A DNA stretch of 64,000 bases from Nocardia rosealba. GTDB taxonomy: Bacteria; Actinomycetota; Actinomycetes; Mycobacteriales; Mycobacteriaceae. The DNA lies in the NCBI RefSeq assembly GCF_020216065.1, contig NZ_JAIWNA010000003.1, forward strand, positions 324,882-388,881, written 5' to 3'. The notes beneath the pieces are model-generated. The model saw nothing but the letters and a program-made list of their open reading frames with translations, was not told where the DNA came from and searched no databases. A program made the translations under genes and the position numbers. This document shows, piece after piece, positions 53,751 through 61,453 of this stretch (position 1 is its first letter; each line of letters opens with the position of its first letter).

Positions 53751-55463
53751 ATGCGACGCAGCACGATTCGGCTGATCACCGTCCTCGCCGCGGCAGGTGT
53801 CGGCGCCGGTCTGGTGACCGGGTGTTCGACCAAGAACCAGGTGCCCTCGATCGGTTACGCCGTCGACGCGGCGGTCGCCAGCTACAACGGCGGCAGCACC
53901 CTCGGCGCGAGCAGCGGTGCGGCGGCGGTGTTCGGGCGCGTGCTCACCGGGTTCTTCTACACCGGACCCGATGGTCAGCAGGTCGCCGACACCGACGCGG
54001 GCACCGCCAAGGAGGTGCCGGGCGAGACCCAGACCGTGCAGTACCGGCTCAATCCCGACGGGGTGTACTCCGACGGGGTCGCGACCTCCTGTGACGATCT
54101 GGTGCTCGCCTGGTCGGCCCGGTCGGGCCGGTTCACCCGGCCGGGTGACCGCGGCCAGGCGCCGATGTTCGACGCCGCGAGCACCGACGGCTACGACGAC
54201 ATCGAGCGGGTGGACTGCCAGCCGGGGTCCAAGGACGCCACGGTGGTGTTCCGTCCCGGCAGGCACTACCTGCCGTGGCGCACCCTGTTCACCGCCGCCG
54301 AGTTGATGCCGGCCCACGTGGTGGCCCAGGCGGTCGGTGTGCCGAACGTGGTCGACGCGCTGCAGTCCGGTGACGGCGCGGTGATCGGCCGGATCGCCGA
54401 CTTCTGGAACTCGGGCTGGACCATGGCACCGGGCGAACTGGATCTCACCAAGTTCCCGTCGTCGGGTCCGTACCGCATCGAATCCTTCACCGCGGGCGAC
54501 GGTTTGGTGCTCGTCGCCAACGAGAAGTGGTGGGGATCGCCGCCCGAGACCAGCCGCATCGTGGTCTGGCCCAAGGGCACCGACTACGCGGCCAAAGCCA
54601 AGGAGAACGCGCTCGGCGTGGTCGATCTAGGCGCGGGCTCGGTGACCGACCTGGCCCTGGAGGGATTCGACGAGCAGACCGTCCCCGGCCGCGGCGCCGA
54701 ACAGCTCGTGCTCGGCACGGGCGGGGTGTTCGCCCGGGTGGAGACGCGGCGTGCCTTCGCTCAGTGCGTCCCGCGCCAGGCCCTGTTCGACACCCTCGGC
54801 AAAGCCGGTGAGGTGCCCCCGAGTGGCCTCGGCTCGGGGACATTGAATTCGCGGGTGGTGCAACAGGATTCGCTGTACTACGGCGCCGTCTCCGGGTCCG
54901 GCGACCGCTACCGCGGCACCGATATCCCCGGTGCCACAGCGACACTCGCGTCGGCGGGTACCGCCCAGCCGACCATCCGGATCGGCTACCTGACCCCCGA
55001 TGGCCGCCGGGCGAAGACCGTGGCGATGATCGCGGAGTCCTGCCGTGGCGCGGGCATCACCGTGGTCGACGCGGGCGCACCGGATTTCACGCCGGCCAAG
55101 CTCGGCGAGGGCGCGGTGGACGCGGTGCTCGGCAGTACGGCGGCGGTGCCGGGACCGGCCGGATCGGCGACCGGTGTCGTCGCGTTCGCCGCTTTGCGGG
55201 CGGGTAACGGGCTCGATGCGGGAGGTTTCGGGAACGCTCGCTACGATGCCATCACCGATCAGCTTGCGGGCGAGACCGATTCGACCGCGACGCTGAATCT
55301 GCTGACCGAGGCCGAGAACCTGCTGTGGGCGCAGCTGCCGAGCATCCCGTTGTTCGCCACTCCGCGCACCATCGCGTTCGGTAACGGCATGCAGAACGGG
55401 ATCCCCGGGCCGACGCAGGCGGGTACCGGGTGGAATATGGATCGCTGGGTGTTGCAGCGGTGA
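53751..55463 (+). CDS. ABC-transporter peptide-binding lipoprotein (SBP family 5)
   Basis: A 570-residue extracytoplasmic solute-binding protein. Signal peptide with lipobox LVTGC and anchor Cys25; the rest follows the two-lobed family 5 fold (YRLNPDGVYSDGVATSCDDL, SSGPYRIESF). It is 22 bp after secF, and the order SecF-lipoprotein-apt-relA equals Rv2586c-Rv2585c-Rv2584c-Rv2583c. No permease genes are near, so the cognate transporter, if any, is elsewhere. Confidence 0.9.
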   Translation: MRRSTIRLITVLAAAGVGAGLVTGCSTKNQVPSIGYAVDAAVASYNGGSTLGASSGAAAVFGRVLTGFFYTGPDGQQVADTDAGTAKEVPGETQTVQYRLNPDGVYSDGVATSCDDLVLAWSARSGRFTRPGDRGQAPMFDAASTDGYDDIERVDCQPGSKDATVVFRPGRHYLPWRTLFTAAELMPAHVVAQAVGVPNVVDALQSGDGAVIGRIADFWNSGWTMAPGELDLTKFPSSGPYRIESFTAGDGLVLVANEKWWGSPPETSRIVVWPKGTDYAAKAKENALGVVDLGAGSVTDLALEGFDEQTVPGRGAEQLVLGTGGVFARVETRRAFAQCVPRQALFDTLGKAGEVPPSGLGSGTLNSRVVQQDSLYYGAVSGSGDRYRGTDIPGATATLASAGTAQPTIRIGYLTPDGRRAKTVAMIAESCRGAGITVVDAGAPDFTPAKLGEGAVDAVLGSTAAVPGPAGSATGVVAFAALRAGNGLDAGGFGNARYDAITDQLAGETDSTATLNLLTEAENLLWAQLPSIPLFATPRTIAFGNGMQNGIPGPTQAGTGWNMDRWVLQR

Positions 55464-55489
55464 GTCGTGGACGTGAGACAGAGGTGGCG

Positions 55490-56062
55490 ATGAGTAAGCA
55501 CGCGGTGGTCGAATCCGCCGATCAGGTCGGCGAACGGACCGCTAAGGCCGCCGACGCGGTCGCCCGGCTCACTCGCTGGCACGACGACTTCCCCACCCCC
55601 GGCGTGCGTTTCGCCGATCTCACCCCCGTCTTCGCCGATGCCGAGGGCTTCCGCGCGGTCATCGACTGCTTCGCCGCCGTCGCCACCGACGTGGACCTGG
55701 TCGCCGGGGTGGACGCGCGCGGCTTCCTGCTCGGCGCCGGGGTGGCCGCCACCCTCGGCACCGGTGTGCTGGCCATCCGCAAGGGCGGCAAGCTGCCCCC
55801 GCCGGTCGTCTCGCGCGAGTACCAGCTCGAATACGGCAGCGCCGCACTGGAGATCCCCGCCGACGGGGTGGAACTCGCGGGCAAGCGCATCCTGCTGCTC
55901 GACGACGTCCTCGCCACCGGCGGCACCCTCGCCGCGGCGGCGGGCCTGTTCACCGAGGTCGGTGCCGAGGTGGTCGCGGCGGCCGTCGTGCTGGAACTGG
56001 AGTTCCTGAAGGGCCGCGAGCACCAGGGTGACTACCCGGTGACCTCGATCGTCAAGCTCTAG
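55490..56062 (+). CDS. apt: Adenine phosphoribosyltransferase
   Basis: A 190-residue type I phosphoribosyltransferase. The PRPP loop is LLLDDVLATGGT (about 135-146) and the hood is VDARGFLLGAGVA. It salvages adenine to AMP. ATG 55490 is chosen because AGAGGTGG precedes it; GTG 55460 would overlap the lipoprotein stop. Its end overlaps the convergent GNAT gene by 11 bp. Confidence 0.95.
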   Translation: MSKHAVVESADQVGERTAKAADAVARLTRWHDDFPTPGVRFADLTPVFADAEGFRAVIDCFAAVATDVDLVAGVDARGFLLGAGVAATLGTGVLAIRKGGKLPPPVVSREYQLEYGSAALEIPADGVELAGKRILLLDDVLATGGTLAAAAGLFTEVGAEVVAAAVVLELEFLKGREHQGDYPVTSIVKL

Positions 56063-56657
56063 GTTCGCGCCACATCGGCCACACCGACGGCCCGTCGGGC
56101 AGGCGCAGTTCGCCGGTGACGACGAAACCGAAACGCTCGTAGTAGGCGATGTTGTCGGTGTTGCTCGACTCGAGGTAGGCGGCGGTGCCCTCGGCGTCGC
56201 AGCGGTCGAGGCGTGAGCGGAGCAGCGCCCCGCCGTAACCACCACCACGCACGTCGGGGGCGGTGCCGATCACCGACAGGTACCAGTGCGGTCGGCTCGG
56301 ATGGTGCTTCTTCAGCAGGTCGCCGACCGTCTTGCCCGCCAGGATCCGGCGGCCGAACGCGCGCCACAGCCCCGGCATGGCACGCAGGTCGGCGCCGAAG
56401 GAACCGTATGGTCCCGGCGGTGCCCACAGGGTCGCACCGCCGATGGTGCCGTCGGGTCGGGTCGCGAGTTCACAGGCGCCGAGCGGGACGAAGTAGTGCC
56501 GGGCCATCGCACCGAAGAAAAAGGGCAGGCCGGCGGCCCGGCGCTGGGTGTCCGGCAGGATCCAACTCATCACCGGGTCGTGCTGGAACGCCGAGGCCAA
56601 CGTTTCGGCGAGCGCCCCCACGTCGGCCTGTTTCGCCGCGCGCACTGTGGTCAACAC
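56052..56657 (-). CDS. GNAT-family acetyltransferase
   Basis: A 201-residue acetyltransferase. The acetyl-CoA-binding strand and loop are WYLSVIGTAPDVRGGGYGGALL and the C-terminal part has LESSNTDNIAYYERFGF, the normal family order. GTG 56657 is preferred because GGAAGG lies 8 bp before it; GTG 56666 lies inside that site. It is 61 bp after the flavoprotein gene on the same strand. Substrate unknown. Confidence 0.85.
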   Translation of the reverse strand: MLTTVRAAKQADVGALAETLASAFQHDPVMSWILPDTQRRAAGLPFFFGAMARHYFVPLGACELATRPDGTIGGATLWAPPGPYGSFGADLRAMPGLWRAFGRRILAGKTVGDLLKKHHPSRPHWYLSVIGTAPDVRGGGYGGALLRSRLDRCDAEGTAAYLESSNTDNIAYYERFGFVVTGELRLPDGPSVWPMWREPRA

Positions 56658-56718
56658 ATCTGTCACCTTCCACTGACGGTGGGCGCTGCTCGCCCGCCGG
56701 TTGTCGATCGCCCGGTGT

Positions 56719-57825
56719 TCACCATGTCCAGCTCGTCCGCAGTGGCCCGAGTTGCCCACCGCGCAACGTCGCACGACAGACCTGTTCCTTCAGCAGAGCG
56801 GCCGCGTGACCGGTGAGGACCGCGGGGAGCGGGCGGTCGGTGGGGTCGGAGAACTGGATGAGCGCGTCACGGCGCCCCAGGCTCACGGACTGGCCGATGT
56901 ACTTGCGGCGCAAGGGTTTCGGCTCGCGACCGGTGAGGACTCGCAGGATGGTCTCGGCGGCGTGCACGCCGCAGGGCACCGCGGCCTGACAGCTCATCCG
57001 CAACGGGTTCGTGTGGAGGGCGACCGCGTCACCGGCGCCGACGATGTTCGGACTCGTTGTGCTGACCAGGGTGTCGTCGACGAGCATGGCCCCGGCCGCA
57101 TCCACTTCCAGCCCGCTCGACCGGGCCAGGTCCGAGGGCGCGAAGGCGGTGGTGGTGATCGCGAGGTCGGTGCCGAGGACAGCGCCGTCGGTGAGGGTGA
57201 TCTTGTCCTGCGCGATGGCCGCGACCGACGCTTGGTCGACCACCGTCACCCCGAGCGCCGCCAAGGCGGTACGCGCGCGGGCGCGCCCTCGTGCGGACAG
57301 GCTGTGGCCCAGCTCGCCGGTCACCAATCGCACCCGCACAGCACCGGTTTCGGCGAGTTCGGCGGCGGTTTCGATGCCGGTGAGGCCGCCACCGATCACC
57401 GTCACCGTGGCGCCGGCGGGCAGGTCGGCCAGGCGCAGGCGGGCGCGGTCGGCTTCGGCGCGGGTGCCGAGCGAGACGGCGTGCTCGGCCGCACCCGTGA
57501 TACCGGTGTCGTCGGTGTGGCTGCCCGGGGCGTAGACGAGGTGGTCGTAGCCGATCTCGTCGCCGGAATCGGTCCGCACGCAGTGGTGCCGGGCGTCGAT
57601 GACCTGCGCGGTGGTGGTGACGATGCGGACGGTATCGGGCAGGACGCTGCGCAGCGGCCGATGGGCTCGATGTGTGCCCGCGATGTACTGGTGCAACCGG
57701 ATGCGTTCCACGAAGTCGGAGCCCGGATTCAGCAGTGTCACCTGTACGCCCGGGTGACGGATCAATCGCTTCGCGGCGCTGATCCCGGCGTACCCGCCGC
57801 CGAGGACGACCACGTCGGCCTTCAT
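56719..57825 (-). CDS. NDH-2-like FAD oxidoreductase
   Basis: A 368-residue pyridine nucleotide-disulfide-type flavoprotein. FAD-binding GGGYAG at 9-14, NAD(P)H-binding IGGGLTGIE near 147-155, and the second FAD motif NIVGAGDAVAL. It lacks an active-site CxxC, which fits NADH dehydrogenase type 2 or ferredoxin reductase-like enzymes. GAGGGGG precedes ATG 57825. The electron acceptor is not known. Probably in an operon with the GNAT gene. Confidence 0.88.
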   Translation of the reverse strand: MKADVVVLGGGYAGISAAKRLIRHPGVQVTLLNPGSDFVERIRLHQYIAGTHRAHRPLRSVLPDTVRIVTTTAQVIDARHHCVRTDSGDEIGYDHLVYAPGSHTDDTGITGAAEHAVSLGTRAEADRARLRLADLPAGATVTVIGGGLTGIETAAELAETGAVRVRLVTGELGHSLSARGRARARTALAALGVTVVDQASVAAIAQDKITLTDGAVLGTDLAITTTAFAPSDLARSSGLEVDAAGAMLVDDTLVSTTSPNIVGAGDAVALHTNPLRMSCQAAVPCGVHAAETILRVLTGREPKPLRRKYIGQSVSLGRRDALIQFSDPTDRPLPAVLTGHAAALLKEQVCRATLRGGQLGPLRTSWTW

Positions 57826-57951
57826 CTACGACCCCCTCTGTCCGCGTTCGTCTTTCACGATAGTGACCTGTCGCGCAGCGAGGGTATGCAGGTGAGCGGG
57901 CTCACGCGCCGAAAAAATAGGGTGGCGCGGTGTGGGGGAGCGGTGTTATCA

Positions 57952-57999
57952 ATGAAAGGTCTTGTTCCCGGCGATCGGAGTCATGCGTTGATTTCTTGA
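57952..57999 (+). CDS. Possible 15-residue leader peptide of the ABC-F gene
   Basis: MKGLVPGDRSHALIS, with a weak GGGGAG site 11 bp before ATG. Antibiotic-resistance ABC-F genes are often controlled by ribosome stalling on such a leader. Two hairpins follow before the ABC-F start. The call is only positional. Confidence 0.35.
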   Translation: MKGLVPGDRSHALIS

Positions 58000-58013
58000 G
58001 GTAGCGCTTTCGG

Positions 58014-58058
58014 GCGGTCCGCACTGTGCGCACCGCGTATCCGTCGCACCTCGAGGTG
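58014..58058 (+). promoter_or_regulatory. Hairpins that may mask the ABC-F ribosome-binding site
   Basis: GCGGTCCGCAC faces GTGCGCACCGC with one mismatch at 58014-58036, and the palindrome CACCTCGAGGTG at 58047-58058 contains most of the GAGGTGG site used by the next gene. Together they could act as an attenuator. Confidence 0.4.
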
Positions 58059-58064
58059 GTCCGC

Positions 58065-59642
58065 ATGTCTACGCTGTCTTTTTCCGATCTCACTTTCCAC
58101 TGGCCCGACGGCACCGTCGTCTTCGACGGGCTCGATGCCACCATGGGGCCCGGCCAGATCGGTCTGGTCGGTGCCAACGGTGCCGGGAAGTCCACGCTGC
58201 TGCGGCTGATCGCCGGTGAACTGCGCCCGGTGCGCGGATCGATCACCGTGCCGGGCGATCTCGGGTATCTGCGCCAGGATCTCGGCATGCGCACCGGTCA
58301 GCGTGTCGATGCCGTGCTCGGGATCGACGCGCTGCGCGCGGCGCTGCACCGCATCGAGCACGGCACGGCCGACGCCGCCGACTTCGACACCGTCGGCAAC
58401 CACTGGCAGGTGGAGGACGAGGCGATCGCGCTGCTCGGCAAACTCGGCCTCGACTACGTGGCCGGATCCGTCGCCGACCTCGACCGCACCCTCGACACCC
58501 TCTCCGGCGGCGAGACGGTGCTGCTCGGGCTGGTCGCCGAACTGCTGCGCGAACCGGATGTGCTGCTGCTCGACGAACCGACCAACAACCTGGACTCGGT
58601 CGCGCGGGCGCGGCTCTACACGGTGATCCGCCAGTTCACCGGCACGGTGATCGTGGTCAGCCACGACCGCGAACTGCTCGACCGGATGGACGGTATCGCC
58701 GAACTCCGGGCGGGCGGGATCCGGTTGTTCGGCGGCAATTTCACCGACTACGAACGCGTCGTCGAGGCCGAACAGCAGGCCGCGCTCGCCGCCGTGCGCG
58801 ACGCGCGCAGCGACGTCCGCAAACAGGCACGGGAACTGGAAGCGGCCAGGATCAAACTCGACCGCCGAAAGCGCTACGGACAGAAGATGTCCGACACCAA
58901 GCGTGAGCCGAAGATCGTGATGGGCAACCGCAAACGCAGCGCCGAGGTGTCGGCGGGCAAACTGCGCAACTCCCACATCGACAAACTCGACACCGCTCGC
59001 GAAACCCTCGACCAGGCCGAGGAGTCGGTGCGCGCCGACCGGGAGATCCGGATCGAACTGCCCGGCACCCGGCTGTACCCGGGACAGGACGTGATCGCCC
59101 TCGACCAGGTGCGCCTGGCCAACGGTCCCGTCGTCGACCTGCGGGTGAGCGGGCCGGAACGGATCGCGCTCACCGGACGCAACGGTGCGGGCAAGACCAC
59201 CCTGCTGCGGCAGATCGTCGCGGCGGGCCCGAAGGTGGCGTGGCGGTTGCTGCCCCAGCGGCTCGACGTGTTCGACGACGCGCGATCGGTGTTCGAGAAC
59301 GTGGCCGATGCCGCACCGCACGCTTCGGCCGAACAGATCCGGGGACAGCTGGCACGCTTCCTGTTCCGCGGTGCCGACGCCGACATCGCGGCGTCGGCGC
59401 TGTCGGGCGGGGAACGGCTGCGGGCCGCGCTGGCCACGCTGCTGCTTGCCGAACCCGCGCCCAAACTGCTGATGCTCGACGAACCGACCAACAATCTCGA
59501 TCTGCCGAGCCTGGCGCATCTCACCCAGGCCCTGGCAAGCTTCGAAGGCGCACTGCTCGTGGTGAGCCACGATCAGCGGTTCCTGGACGACATCGGCGTC
59601 ACCCGGACCCTCGAACTCACCCCCGACGGGCTGGTCGAGTAG
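58065..59642 (+). CDS. ABC-F family ATPase
   Basis: A 525-residue protein with two ABC cassettes and no membrane segment. First cassette: GANGAGKS at 36-43, LSGGE, DEPTNNLD. Second: GRNGAGKT, LSGGERL, DEPTNNLD. A charged linker (RKQARELEAARIKLDRRKRYG) lies between. ABC-F proteins act on the ribosome: some are housekeeping factors, others displace antibiotics. The possible leader peptide points to the resistance type, but that needs testing. Start ATG 58065 after GAGGTGG. Confidence 0.9.
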   Translation: MSTLSFSDLTFHWPDGTVVFDGLDATMGPGQIGLVGANGAGKSTLLRLIAGELRPVRGSITVPGDLGYLRQDLGMRTGQRVDAVLGIDALRAALHRIEHGTADAADFDTVGNHWQVEDEAIALLGKLGLDYVAGSVADLDRTLDTLSGGETVLLGLVAELLREPDVLLLDEPTNNLDSVARARLYTVIRQFTGTVIVVSHDRELLDRMDGIAELRAGGIRLFGGNFTDYERVVEAEQQAALAAVRDARSDVRKQARELEAARIKLDRRKRYGQKMSDTKREPKIVMGNRKRSAEVSAGKLRNSHIDKLDTARETLDQAEESVRADREIRIELPGTRLYPGQDVIALDQVRLANGPVVDLRVSGPERIALTGRNGAGKTTLLRQIVAAGPKVAWRLLPQRLDVFDDARSVFENVADAAPHASAEQIRGQLARFLFRGADADIAASALSGGERLRAALATLLLAEPAPKLLMLDEPTNNLDLPSLAHLTQALASFEGALLVVSHDQRFLDDIGVTRTLELTPDGLVE

Positions 59643-59711
59643 GCAGGGGCATGATCGGGGACGACCGAAACCCGCGGCGTTCGCCCGGGGACGACGAACA
59701 GATGGGGTGAC

Positions 59712-60332
59712 GTGGAGCAGTCCGTTGTGTCGATCGACGTGGTGACGTTGCGATGCTGGGAGGGCGACACCGGCGTGCGCGTGGGCATCGCGGCCCGCGA
59801 ATTCGAACCCTTCACCGGGCAGCTGGCCCTGCCGGGCGTCCTGCTCGGGCGGGGCGAGCGCCTGGTCGAGGCCGCCCGCCGCGCGGTCCTCGGCAAACTC
59901 GGTGTGCCCGACACCGCGATCGTCGCGGTCGGCCAGCTACGCACCTTCGACGAACCACACCGCGACCCCCGTGGCCCCACCCTCGCGATCGCCATGTGGG
60001 CGGTCGTCGCCGAACACGAGGGCCCCGCCGAATGGGTCGGTTTCGACGAGGTGCCCCCGCTGGCCTTCGACCACAACCACATCATCGACACCACCCGGCC
60101 CGCGCTCGCCGCCCTCCTCTGGAAAGACCCCGCCTTCACCCGCGCCCTGGCAGGGGCCGAATTCCCCGCCACCCGCGCGGTCGACCTCACGACCTCCCTG
60201 CACGGCGCTCGTCCCGACCCCGCCAACCTCAACCGCACCCTCGCCACCATCCCCGGCCTGCACCGCACCGGTGAACGCCGCCGGGTCCGGGCCACCGGCC
60301 GCCCCGCCGTGGTCTGGGCTTTCGACAGCTGA
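59712..60332 (+). CDS. NrtR-like degenerate Nudix protein with C-terminal winged helix
   Basis: A 206-residue protein. The Nudix-like domain (residues 1-130) has LPGVLLGRGERL where the box should be, but the R-E-x-x-E-E core reads RAVLGK, so all catalytic Glu are missing. The C-terminal part (LWKDPAFTRALAG, NLNRTLATIPGLHRTGERRRV) fits the winged helix of NrtR-type regulators that bind ADP-ribose and control NAD genes. GTG 59712 start. No NAD gene is adjacent. Confidence 0.7.
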   Translation: MEQSVVSIDVVTLRCWEGDTGVRVGIAAREFEPFTGQLALPGVLLGRGERLVEAARRAVLGKLGVPDTAIVAVGQLRTFDEPHRDPRGPTLAIAMWAVVAEHEGPAEWVGFDEVPPLAFDHNHIIDTTRPALAALLWKDPAFTRALAGAEFPATRAVDLTTSLHGARPDPANLNRTLATIPGLHRTGERRRVRATGRPAVVWAFDS

Positions 60333-60360
60333 TCCGCGCAACGGCGCCGAGCACGGCGCG

Positions 60361-60537
60361 TTCAGCCGGAAGATCGATTGCCGCCGGGCGCATATGTGCG
60401 TTCAGTCTCGGAGCGCAATGGCAGCCTGGTCGCAGAGCACATACTTGCGTTCGGTCGGATAAGGCCGTCGCCGCGACGCATGCGTGTGTTCAGCCGGAAG
60501 CGGCGCTGGTCGCCAATTCGTAGAGCGCATACGTGCG
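60361..60537 (+). repeat. Four imperfect tandem repeats of the phosphoesterase 3' end
   Basis: Units at 60361-60400, 60401-60449, 60450-60488 and 60489-60537 (40, 49, 39, 49 bp). Each starts TTCAG/TTCGG, mostly followed by CCGGAAG-like sequence, and ends in a CATA-GTGCG-like segment. The last unit encodes the C-terminus and stop codon of the minus-strand phosphoesterase (TYALYELATSAASG-stop). On the minus strand unit 2 reads KYVLCDQAAIALRD-stop, a diverged copy of that same tail. The alternating lengths suggest a two-unit block that was duplicated. Confidence 0.65.
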
Positions 60538-61236
60538 GCGCAGCACTGGATACGAAACATTGTGCACCGCAATGTTTCCCGTGGTCCGGCCGTCTTCGGT
60601 GCCCGCGTGTGCGTGTCCGTGCAGCGCGAGCGTCGCGCCCACGGCGTCGATCGCGTCGCCCAGCGCCTGACAGCCGAGGCCGGGATAGATCGAGGTCGGT
60701 TCGCCTGCCAGGGTGTCGACGGTCGGGGAGAAATGGGTGAGGGCGATGCGTGTCGGCGTGTCCAGCGTTTCGAGCGCCGCACGTAACCGCCGCGCGTCGA
60801 CGGCCCCGCGATGCATCAGTGCCCGATGGTCGGCACTGCCCGAGTCCGGGTCACCGGGGTACGCGGGGAAGCCGCCGGAGCCGCCCATCACCCCGGCGAT
60901 ACCGATCCGGTGCCCGCGAACGGTGCGGACCGTCGCCTCGCCGTCAAGCATCCGCACCCCGATGTCCGTGAGCATGCCGGCGATCACATCGCCCGCCCCT
61001 GCGTCGTGATCGTGATTGCCGAGCACCGCCACGACCGGCACCGGCAGCCCCGCGAGTTCGGTGCAGAGCAACTGGGCCTCGGCCACGGTGCCGCCGTCGG
61101 TGAGGTCACCGGCCAGCAACAGCAGATCGGCCTTGTTCCCCAGCTCGAGGAGGTCGGATCGGAACTTTCCCGCGACGGCCGGACGCATGTGCAGATCGGC
61201 GGTGGCGGCGATACGGACTGGTGCGTTGTTCCCCAC
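60490..61236 (-). CDS. Calcineurin-like metallophosphoesterase
   Basis: A 248-residue phosphoesterase with all metal motifs: ADLH (Asp14, His16), GDLTDGG, GNHDHD, and GHAHAG. It hydrolyses phosphomonoesters or diesters; substrate unknown. GTG 61236 starts the conserved strand; longer frames run into the relA leader. Its stop lies in the last of four tandem repeats. Divergent from relA by about 220 bp. Confidence 0.87.
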   Translation of the reverse strand: MGNNAPVRIAATADLHMRPAVAGKFRSDLLELGNKADLLLLAGDLTDGGTVAEAQLLCTELAGLPVPVVAVLGNHDHDAGAGDVIAGMLTDIGVRMLDGEATVRTVRGHRIGIAGVMGGSGGFPAYPGDPDSGSADHRALMHRGAVDARRLRAALETLDTPTRIALTHFSPTVDTLAGEPTSIYPGLGCQALGDAIDAVGATLALHGHAHAGTEDGRTTGNIAVHNVSYPVLRRTYALYELATSAASG

Positions 61237-61453
61237 CCACCGAGATGGCCACAGCGGATCGCCGCTGTCAACAGCGCGGCGATCACCCGCCGAGGAGGGC
61301 GCGTGGGGGCGGTCGGATCGGAGCGTCGTACTACCGTCGCGTGTCTGTGACCCCGGGGAATCGAACACCAGGTCGGTGTGGGGACTAAAGTTGGTGGTCC
61401 GGGCGGTTGCAGCAGTCGGCTGACAGGTCGAATGCGGCGTGAGAGGTGGTGGC

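Noticed and set aside
60361..60537. CRISPR array
   Set aside because: The repeats are contiguous and imperfect, with no constant repeat separated by unique spacers, and no cas genes lie nearby.
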